Positions 57,034-64,000 of a stretch of DNA of 64,000 bases are shown piece by piece. Numbering within the stretch: position 1 is the first letter of the stretch; each line of letters starts with the position of its first letter. Position numbers and translations under genes: made by a program. The DNA is from Anomaloglossus baeobatrachus (taxonomy: Eukaryota > Chordata > Amphibia > Anura > Aromobatidae), in contig NC_134354.1 of the NCBI RefSeq assembly GCF_048569485.1, positions 514,671,780 through 514,735,779 of the forward strand, given 5' to 3'. The notes beneath the pieces were generated by a model. That model did not search any database. It was not told the origin of the DNA and saw only the letters and a program-made list of their open reading frames with translations.

Positions 57034-58685
57034 CAGTTAGGTCCAGAAATATTTGGACAGTGACACAATTTTCGCGAGTTGGGCTCTGCATGCCACCACA
57101 TTGGATTTGAAATGAAACCTCTACAACAGAATTCAAGTGCAGATTGTAACGTTTAATTTGAAGGTTTGAACAAATATATCTGATAGAAATTGTAGGAATT
57201 GTACACATTTCTTTACAAACACTCCACATTTTAGGAGGTCAAAAGTAATTGGACAAATAAACCAAACCCAAACAAAATATTTTTATTTTCAATATTTTGT
57301 TTCGAATCCTTTGGAGGCAATCACTGCCTTAAGTCTGGAACCCATGGACATCACCAAACGCTGGGTTTCCTCCTTCTTAATGCTTTGCCAGGCCTTTACA
57401 GCCGCAGCCTTCAGGTCTTGCTTGTTTGTGGGTCTTTCCGTCTTAAGTCTGGATTTGAGCAAGTGAAATGCATGCTCAATTGGGTTAAGATCTGGTGATT
57501 GACTTGGCCATTGCAGAATGTTCCACTTTTTTGCACTCATGAACTCCTGGGTAGCTTTGGCTGTATGCTTGGAGTCATTGTCCATCTGTACTATGAAGCG
57601 CCGTCCGATCAACTTTGCGGCATTTGGCTGAATCTGGGCTGAAAGTATATCCCGGTACACTTCAGAATTCATCCGGCTACTCTTGTCTGCTGTTATGTCA
57701 TCAATAAACACAAGTGACCCAGTGCCATTGAAAGCCATGCATGCCCATGCCATCACGTTGCCTCCACCATGTTTTACAGAGGATGTGGTGTGCCTTGGAT
57801 CATGTGCCGTTCCCTTTCGTCTCCAAACTTTTTTCTTCCCATCATTCTGGTACAGGTTGATCTTTGTCTCATCTGTCCATAGAATACTTTTCCAGAACTG
57901 AGCTGGCTTCATGAGGTGTTTTTCAGCAAATTTAACTCTGGCCTGTCTATTTTTGGAATTGATGAATGGTTTGCATCTAGATGTGAACCCTTTGTATTTA
58001 CTTTCATGGAGTCTTCTCTTTACTGTTGACTTAGAGACAGATACACCTACTTCACTGAGAGTGTTCTGGACTTCAGTTGATGTTGTGAACGGGTTCTTCT
58101 TCACCAAAGAAAGTATGCGGCGATCATCCACCACTGTTGTCATCCGTGGACGCCCAGGCCTTTTTGAGTTCCCAAGCTCACCAGTCAATTCCTTTTTTCT
58201 CAGAATGTACCCGACTGTTGATTTTGCTACTCCAAGCATGTCTGCTATCTCTCTGATGGATTTTTTCTTTTTTTTCAGCCTCAGGATGTTCTGCTTCACC
58301 TCAATTGAGAGTTCCTTAGACCGCATGTTGTCTGGTCACAGCAACAGCTTCCAAATGCAAAACCACACACTTGTAATCAACCCCAGACCTTTTAACTACT
58401 TCATTGATTACAGGTTAACGAGGGAGACGCCTTCAGAGTTAATTGCAGCCCTTAGAGTCCCTTGTCCAATTACTTTTGGTCCCTTTAAAAAGAGGAGGCT
58501 ATGCATTACAGAGCTATGATTCCTTAACCCTTTCTCTGATTTGGATGTGAAAACTCTCATATTGCAGCTGGGAGTGTGCACTTTCAGCCCATATTATATA
58601 TATAATTGTATTTCTGAACATGTTTTTGTAAACAGCTAAAATAACAAAACTTGTGTCACTGTCCAAATATTTCTGGACCTAACTG
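57034..58685 (-). mobile_element. Complete-looking Tc1 transposon
   Basis: 1652 bp with TA on both sides (57032-57033 and 58686-58687). The ends CAGTTAGGTCCAGAAATATT and AATATTTCTGGACCTAACTG are perfect inverses. The inverted repeats continue through 'ggacagtgacacaa'. The single transposase frame (58326 to 57289) is uninterrupted. By all visible signs this is a recent and possibly still movable copy. Confidence 0.95.
57289..58326 (-). CDS. Tc1 transposase, intact 345-residue frame
   Basis: Cut-and-paste transposase of the Tc1 family. The N-terminal paired-like domain has two helix-turn-helix parts (MRSKELSIEVKQNILRLKKK; IADMLGVAKSTVGYILRKK and VSVSKSTVKRRLHES) with a GRPRM AT-hook-like link between them. 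The catalytic DD34E triad is complete: D in LWTDETKI, D in VQMDNDSKH and E in SPDLNPIEHAF. The glycine-rich box VKHGGGNVMAW is intact. It ends VIASKGFETKY, the usual C-terminus. ATG at 58324-58326; length is standard for the family (about 340). Confidence 0.95.
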   Translation of the reverse strand: MRSKELSIEVKQNILRLKKKKKSIREIADMLGVAKSTVGYILRKKELTGELGNSKRPGRPRMTTVVDDRRILSLVKKNPFTTSTEVQNTLSEVGVSVSKSTVKRRLHESKYKGFTSRCKPFINSKNRQARVKFAEKHLMKPAQFWKSILWTDETKINLYQNDGKKKVWRRKGTAHDPRHTTSSVKHGGGNVMAWACMAFNGTGSLVFIDDITADKSSRMNSEVYRDILSAQIQPNAAKLIGRRFIVQMDNDSKHTAKATQEFMSAKKWNILQWPSQSPDLNPIEHAFHLLKSRLKTERPTNKQDLKAAAVKAWQSIKKEETQRLVMSMGSRLKAVIASKGFETKY

Positions 58686-58689
58686 TATT

Positions 58690-59100
58690 ACCCCGTTTGC
58701 CACCGCACCAGGGCGCGGGATGAGCTGGGGCGAAGCACCAGGATTGGCGCATCTAATGGATGCGCCACTTCTGGGGCGGCTGCGGCCTGCTATTTTTAGG
58801 CTGGGGAGAGTCCAATAACCATGGACCTCCCTAGTCTGAGAATATCAGGCCCCAGCTGTCTGCTTTACCTTGGCTGGTAATCCAATTTTGGGGGACCCCT
58901 ACGTGTTTTTTTTTTAAATTATTTATTTAATTTAAAATAACAGCGTGGGGTACCCTCAGTTTTGGATTACCAGCCAAGGTGAGGTTGCCAGCTGTGGTCT
59001 GCAGGCTGCAGCCGTCTGCTTTACCCTAGCTGGCTACAAAACTAGGGGGAACCCTACGTCATTTTTTTTTTCATTTTTTTGGCTAAATACAAAGCTAAGC
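58690..59100. repeat. hAT-element module with 'ggctggtaatcc' repeats
   Basis: First copy of a module that recurs at 60530-60910. Shared phrases are 'taccccgtttgccaccgcac', 'ggattggcgcatcta', 'gcctgctatttttaggctg' and 'gctgtctgctttaccttggc'. Confidence 0.8.
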
Positions 59101-59139
59101 ACCCCTTAGTGCCACATGAAAGGCACCAAAGGGTGCTCC

Positions 59140-59550
59140 ACTTTTTCTCCATTTTTTCTCCACTTTTTCTCCACTTTTTCTCCATTTATTCTCCACTTTT
59201 TCTCCACTTTTTCTCCACTTTTTCTCCATTTTTTCTCCACTTTTTCTCCACTTTTTCTCCACTTTTTCTCCACTTTTTCTCTACTTTTTCTCCACTTTTT
59301 CTCCACTTATTCTCTACTTTTTCTCCACTTTTTCTCCACTTTTTCTCCACTTATTCTCCACTTATTCTCCACTTTTTCTCCACTTTTTCTCCACTTTTTT
59401 CTCCACGTTTTCTCCACTTTTTCTCCACTTTTTTCTCCACGTTTTCTCCACTTTTTCTGCACTTATTCTCCACTTATTCTCCACTTATTCTCCACTTTTT
59501 CTCCACTTTTTCTCCATTTTTTCTCCACTTTTTCTCCACTTTTTCTCCGT
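59140..59550. repeat. 11-bp minisatellite TTTTTCTCCAC
   Basis: About 37 units of TTTTTCTCCAC with few variants (TTTATTCTCCAC, TTTTTTCTCCACG). Since 11 is not a multiple of three, all three frames read alike (FLHFFSTFSPL); the 166- and 172-codon frames are artefacts. Confidence 0.95.
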
Positions 59551-59869
59551 TCTTTTTCTATGGTCGGTCTACCCATTAGCTCTGCCATGCATACTGTAGC
59601 TCTACACCTACTGCACATGTTACTTTATGATTGACATCTCTTTCGTACCAGAGCTGTCTAAGTCTACTCTGACCCCATATTTGTCATTACTATATTGTCC
59701 TTGTACTGTATTATGACATTTGTATCATGTGTTTCATTTCTTGCTGTGTTTCAATTTTTTTGCTGCATCCCAATTGTACCTCTACATTGTTCGAGTTTAT
59801 GTTATTGTTCTCTCACTCTTATGTGATACTGATTATTGTAATTTTTCATGATTACATGCAGATAAGTCC

Positions 59870-60000
59870 AATCTGACGAAGGCTCAGGCCGAAACGTCAT
59901 TTGTAACTTGTTTTAGACAAAAACATATATGCTTATGAAAAAAAAAAATTTCTTAATACGGACCAATAAAGAGTGATTTTGCATTACTATCCATTGTGAC
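59870..60000 (+). repeat. Single-arm relative of the hammerhead-like repeats
   Basis: CTGACGA (59873-59879), hairpin GGC-TCAG-GCC (59881-59890) and GAAACGTC (59891-59898). A run of A and 'accaataaagagtgattttg' follow. Same order as in the inverted dimers: core box, then AATAAA. The hairpin stem differs from the one at 5346-5357 but still pairs, which argues for a conserved fold. Confidence 0.5.
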
Positions 60001-60529
60001 TTACTGACTTAGTCTGGGAGATATAGAGTGCCGAGGTTACTCACTAATTTTATCTATTATTACCTCTGAGCACCTATATACCAGTGAGCAGAGCTTCCTC
60101 TACAGTAGTTCTCCTGATTAGGCATGCCCTTACCTCATGAGCAGGGCATTGCAGCTTTGGTAGCAACCATTACGACATGGACTCTGCTGCTGTGGACCCG
60201 GGGAGAGTGAGTGCAGATTCATTGCACCCACACTTCTCACATGAAGGGTCCGCACTCCTAGAAAATGGGGGATACGTTCCCTGAGTGTCTCCCCCCCATA
60301 TTCTAGATGGTCCAGAGTCGTCGTGGGACCCCTTTATTTTTTTTCTTACAATAAATTGGTGAAAGAGGAAATGTTTTGGGGACTGTTTTTTCAAATAAAT
60401 TTCTTTTGTCGATTTTTGGTTTTTGTTAGTACTGACAGTTTATGATGTTGGGTATCTAATAGACGCCATGACATCACAAACTGCTGGGCTTGATCTCAGG
60501 TGACTTTACAGCTAGTATCAACCTGATTT

Positions 60530-61190
60530 ATTACCCCGTTTGCCACTGCACCAGGGCACGGGATGAGCTTTGGTGAAGCGCCAGGATTGGCGCATCTAGT
60601 GGATGCGCCACGTCTGGGGTGCCTGCGGCCTGCTATTTTTAGGCTGTGAAGGCCCAATAACTATGGACCTTCCCACCCTGAGAATACCAGACCACAGCTG
60701 TCCGCTTTACCTTGGCTGGTGATCCAATTTGGGGGGGACCCTACTTTTATTGTGTAATTATTAATATTTATAAAATAATTATAAAAAAGAGCCTGAGGGG
60801 ACCTCCACATTGGATCCCCAACCACGGTAAAGCTGCCAGCTGTGGTTTTCAGGCTACAGCCGTCTGCTTTACCCTAGCTGGCTATCAAAAATGGGGGGAC
60901 CCAACGTCATTTTTTTTTTTTAACTATTTTTTAAATAGAAAAAATTAATGGGCTTCCCTGTATTTTGATTGCCAACCAAGGTAACGGCAGGCAGATGGGG
61001 GTGGCAACCCATAGCTGTCTGCTTTATCTGCGCTGAGAATCAAAAATACCGCGGAGCGCTGCGTCATTTTTTTAAAGATTTATTTTTACAGCACTGTGAT
61101 GTCCAGCAATCAAAATACAGGGAAGCCCATTTTATTTTTAGTTATTTAAATAAATAATTAAAAAAAATATATATGGGCTCCCGCTGCATT
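60530..61190. repeat. Second and third copies of the hAT-element module
   Basis: 60530-60910 repeats 58690-59060 in the same order. 60960-61190 has a shorter relative ('gattgccaaccaaggtaac', 'gtctgctttatc'). Non-coding. Confidence 0.75.
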
Positions 61191-61369
61191 TTTTGTATTG
61201 CTAGCTAAGGGTAATCCAAGCAGCTACTGGCTGCTAACCCCCACTGCTTGGTGTTACCTTCACTGGCAATGGAAAATCCAGGGAAGCATTTTTTATTTTT
61301 TTTGCCAAAAAACTACAAAAAAAGGACGTGAGCTTCGCCATATTTTTGTATGCTAGCCAGGTATAGCAG

Positions 61370-62265
61370 GCAGGTGCTGGAATAGTTGGATACAGCGCCA
61401 GAAGATGGCGCTTCTATGAAAATGCCATTTTCTGAGGCGGCTGCAGACTGCAATTCGCAGCAGTGGGGCCCAGAAAGCTCAGGCCAACCTGTGATGCGGA
61501 TTCCAATCCCCAGCTGCCTAGTTGTACCTGGCTGGACACAAAAATGGGGCGAAGCCTACGTCATTTGTTTTCTAATTATTTCATGAAATTCATGAAATAA
61601 TAAAAAAAGGGCTTCCCTTTATTTTTGGTTCCCAGCCGGGTACAAATAGGCAACTGGAGGTTGGGGGCAGCCGTACCTGCCTGCTGTACCTGGATAGCAT
61701 ACAAAAATATGGCGAAGCCCACATAATTTTTTCAGGGGGCAAAAAACTTCTGCATACAGTCCTGGATGGAGTATGCTGAGCCTTGTAGTTCTGCAGCTGC
61801 TGTCTGTATGGAGAAGAGCAGACAGCAGCTGCAGAACTACAAGGCTCAGCATACTCCATCCAGGACTGTATGCAGAATTTTTTTGCCCACCAAAAAAATG
61901 ACGTGGGCTTCGCCATATTTTTGTATGCTAGCCAGGTACAGCTGGCAGCCACGGGCTGCCTCCAACCCCCAGTTGCCTATTTGTACCCGGCTGGGAACCA
62001 AAAATATAGGGAAGCCCGTTTTTTTTTAATTATTTCACTTATTTCATGAAATAATTAAAAAACAAATGACGTGGGCTTCGCCCCATTTTTGTGTCCAGCC
62101 GGGTACAACTAGGCAGCTGGGCATTGGAATCCGCAGCACAGGTTAGCCCGAGGTTTCTGGGCGCCTCTACTGCGGATTTCAGTCCGCAGCCGTCCAAGAA
62201 AATGGCGCTCTCATAGAAGCGCCATCATCTGGCGCTGTATCCAACTCTTCCAACAGCCCTGGAGC
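61370..62265. repeat. 0.9 kb palindrome inside the hAT-type element
   Basis: Centre near 61812. The inner arms are essentially perfect ('gcatacagtcctggatggag', 'gcagctgctgtct'). Outer arms pair 'ggcgaagcccacataatttt' with 'gacgtgggcttcgcc', 'cagccgggtacaaataggc' with 'cctatttgtacccggctgg', and 'gatacagcgccagaagatgg' with 'catcatctggcgctgtatcc'. Confidence 0.9.
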
Positions 62266-62529
62266 CGGGTGGCTTGTTGGGTAATCATGAGTTAATACTG
62301 GCTTTGTTTTACTAGCCAGTATTAAGCCAGAGATTCTTAATTTCAGGCACGTTTGACCCGGCCATTAAGAATCTCCAATAAAGGGTTAAAAAAAAGACAC
62401 CACACAGAGAAAAAATACTTTAATAGAAATAAATAAACAGACACATTAGATACTCCATCTTTATTACCCCCTGTCAGCCCTCCACGATCCTGCTCTTCTG
62501 TCTTCTTTCTTTCTAGTGTAGTAGTAGTG

Positions 62530-62900
62530 ACGATTGTAGTGAGGATGAGATTCACCAGCTCATCACTTGGGGCTGGGGAACCTCATCCTCACTACAATCA
62601 TCACTACAATCGGGAAGCAGCGTGCAGCCTTCACTCCGTGAGTGATCAGTGCTGGCTGCTAGCGGTAACGCTGACAGACGCGTTACCATAGCAACGGTGC
62701 TCTCGGAGCCGCAGTTAGCGGTGACGTCACCGCTAACTGCGTTGCTATGGCAACGGTGATCTCCGTTAATGACCGGCTGTGTCAGCCGGTCCCTAACGGA
62801 ACGGGGAGTCGACCGTGTGCTAGAGCATGTCGCCGGTACACGGCGATACACATATGTGCACCGTGTACCGGAGAGATGCACTCGCAGGTCCTACATGACG
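62530..62900. repeat. GC-rich hairpin region of the hAT-type element
   Basis: Inverted phrases 'ttagcggtgacgtcaccgct' and 'ttaccatagcaacggtgctc' / 'gttgctatggcaacggtga'. No plausible protein. Confidence 0.55.
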
Positions 62901-63276
62901 TGTCATAGTCATGTGACCAGTCTGTAGCCAATGAGATAATAGCCACGTGACTGGTCACATGGCTATTTTGACGTCACGATAGGTCCTGCATCTCTGCTGG
63001 CAGTGCAGGTCACCGGGAGGATTCAGCGATCATCGGATGGAATAGCGGCAGGAGACAGAGTCCAGAAGGGATCGTGAGGACCGGTAAGTGTTATGGCAAT
63101 GTTTATTAACTGTTTGTGTACATTTTCAAAGCATTTTTATGTGTTTGTGATTTCCTCCCATTATAGCCTATACGTTCGAGTTTGGTTCGTCGAACGTTCG
63201 ACGAACCGAACTCGAACGGGACCCCCGTTCGGCGAACGGGCCTCGAGCCGAACCGGGACCGGTTCGCTCATCTCTA

Positions 63277-64000
63277 GTTAGTAGGTCATTGGTGACTTTG
63301 GTTAGGGCAGTTTCAGTAGAGTGATGCGGTCGGAAGCCAGATTGTTATCGATCAAAGAGAGAGCAGGAGGCGAGGTATAAGGACAATTCAAGATGGACAT
63401 GCTGTTCCAGTAGTTTTGAGGCATAGGGGAGAAGGGATATGGGGCGATAGTTTGACACAGAGGATGGGTCAAGGGAGGGCTTTTTGAGGATGGGTGTAAT
63501 GGAGGCATGTTTAAAGCATGAAGGGAATACAGCACTTGCTAGTGATAGGTTGACGATATGGGTTATGGCTGGGATGAGGACTGCGGTGATGTTGGGGATG
63601 AGGTGCGATGGGAGCGGGTCCAGTGCACAGGTGGTTAGATGTGATCTTGAGAGTAGAGTGAAAATATTGTTTTCTGTCATGGTGGAGAAGCTGGATTTGG
63701 AGGAAGAGGGCTGAGTAGTTATGATGAGGGGCTGTGGTGATTGTGGACCAAAGCTTGCACTGATGTTGTCAATCTTCTGCTTGAAGAAAGAGGCAAAGTC
63801 TTCAGCTGAGATGAGAGGAGAGGGAGGTGGTGCTGGAAGATGGAGCAGAGAATTGAAAGTGTTGAATAGCTGTTTAGGGTTGTGAGAGAAAGAGGATATG
63901 ACTTGTGTGCCGGGGTTGCCTGTTGATTGTGCGGGTTTGTGTGAGAGAGGCAGCTGATTCAAGAGCTGCAGAGATGGTGGTGTTGTATAAAGTTGCAGCA
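63277..64000 (-). pseudogene. L2-type LINE reverse transcriptase, N-terminal part, runs off the window
   Basis: On the - strand: FASFFKQKIDNISASFGPQ, TTCALDPLPSHLIPNI, FKHASITPILKKPSLDPSS and SNYRPISLLPYASKLLE, then QSGFRPHHSTETALTKVTND. One TAA at 63343-63345 sits between CSLFDR and QSGFRPHH; otherwise the frame is open. The endonuclease part must lie beyond 64000. Confidence 0.88.

Larger units (their letters stand above)
56075..63276. mobile_element. 7.2 kb hAT-type non-autonomous element
   Basis: A perfect 8-bp duplication GTTAGTAG (56067-56074 and 63277-63284) and the ends TAGAGTTGAGCG and CGCTCATCTCTA show a hAT-type insertion. No hAT transposase can be read. Contents in order: 'gttcgagttcg' type hairpins near both ends, an (AC)n run, a complete Tc1 (57034-58685), an 11-bp minisatellite, a hammerhead-like box, three diverged 'ggctaccaaaactaggggg'-type modules, a 0.9 kb palindrome and a GC-rich terminal region. 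Confidence 0.88.
54697..64000 (-). mobile_element. L2/CR1-group LINE, split by a 7.2 kb hAT-type insertion
   Basis: Read on the - strand. The 3' end is an (ATT)n run with 'tttattccatggcgctttac' and 'gcgagggctcacagtctac' near 54700-54860. Reverse transcriptase coding lies at 54920-56074 and 63277-64000 and runs past the window. Removing the insertion at 56075-63276 and one GTTAGTAG restores an unbroken reading across the join ([11 protein letters not shown]). Confidence 0.9.

Noticed and set aside
57911-58519. 202-codon + strand frame
   Set aside because: Antisense shadow of the intact Tc1 transposase.
59079-59634. 166- and 172-codon frames rich in Phe/Ser/Leu
   Set aside because: Produced by the 11-bp TTTTTCTCCAC repeat, which reads similarly in all frames.
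53902-64000. Search for the next ZPLD1-like exon
   Set aside because: No stretch with a suitable acceptor and a Cys-starting ZP-C continuation was found; the region is almost wholly LINE, hAT-type element and their guests.

Overview
This is vertebrate nuclear DNA, most likely from a frog or toad. It is AT-rich and intron-rich. It is packed with Tc1, hAT, TTAA-type, Helitron, CR1, L2 and L1 repeats of the kinds that fill anuran genomes. A large-genome (perhaps hyloid) frog is my inference from repeat families I recognise, not from a database search. There are no bacterial genes, rRNA, tRNA or CRISPR arrays.

The only host gene I can support lies on the + strand. Six short exons (14989-15106, 17916-18145, 34549-34733, 43592-43664, 45109-45206, 53821-53901) have good splice sites and keep one reading frame across all five junctions, 785 coding bases in all. 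Together they encode a leader-like hydrophobic stretch, a ZP-N half and the start of a ZP-C half. The protein closely resembles zona pellucida-like domain-containing protein 1 (ZPLD1/cupulin) and looks like a ZPLD1 paralogue. The start codon and the C-terminal exons were not found and probably lie outside the window or, for the start, in an unseen upstream exon.

Everything else is mobile DNA, mostly in the introns and often nested. Positions 500-4048 are a Tc1 element holding a MITE and a second Tc1. Positions 4538-5456 are an inverted-dimer repeat. Positions 6226-6965 are a foldback element. Positions 9321-12057 are a Tc1 cut by a Helitron. Positions 12917-14006 are a TTAA element cut by another inverted dimer. 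Intron 2 (18146-34548) holds a mariner MITE, a Helitron with two nested TTAA elements, an incomplete Ty3/gypsy fossil, two solo LTRs, a decayed Tc1 and a 4.2 kb CR1 LINE. Intron 3 holds a 5.7 kb element made largely of a 4.4 kb minisatellite. Intron 5 holds an almost full-length L1 inside an inverted dimer. Downstream of the last exon an L2-type LINE is split by a 7.2 kb hAT-type insertion without a visible transposase, which itself contains a complete-looking Tc1 transposon.

The best candidates for something little described are three. First, a family of inverted-dimer repeats with 16-19 bp target duplications and a hammerhead-ribozyme-like CTGANGA...GAAAC box. Second, the 7.2 kb non-autonomous hAT with a 0.9 kb internal palindrome. 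Third, the 4.4 kb higher-order minisatellite. Boundaries were read by eye and may be off by a few bases unless a target duplication is given.
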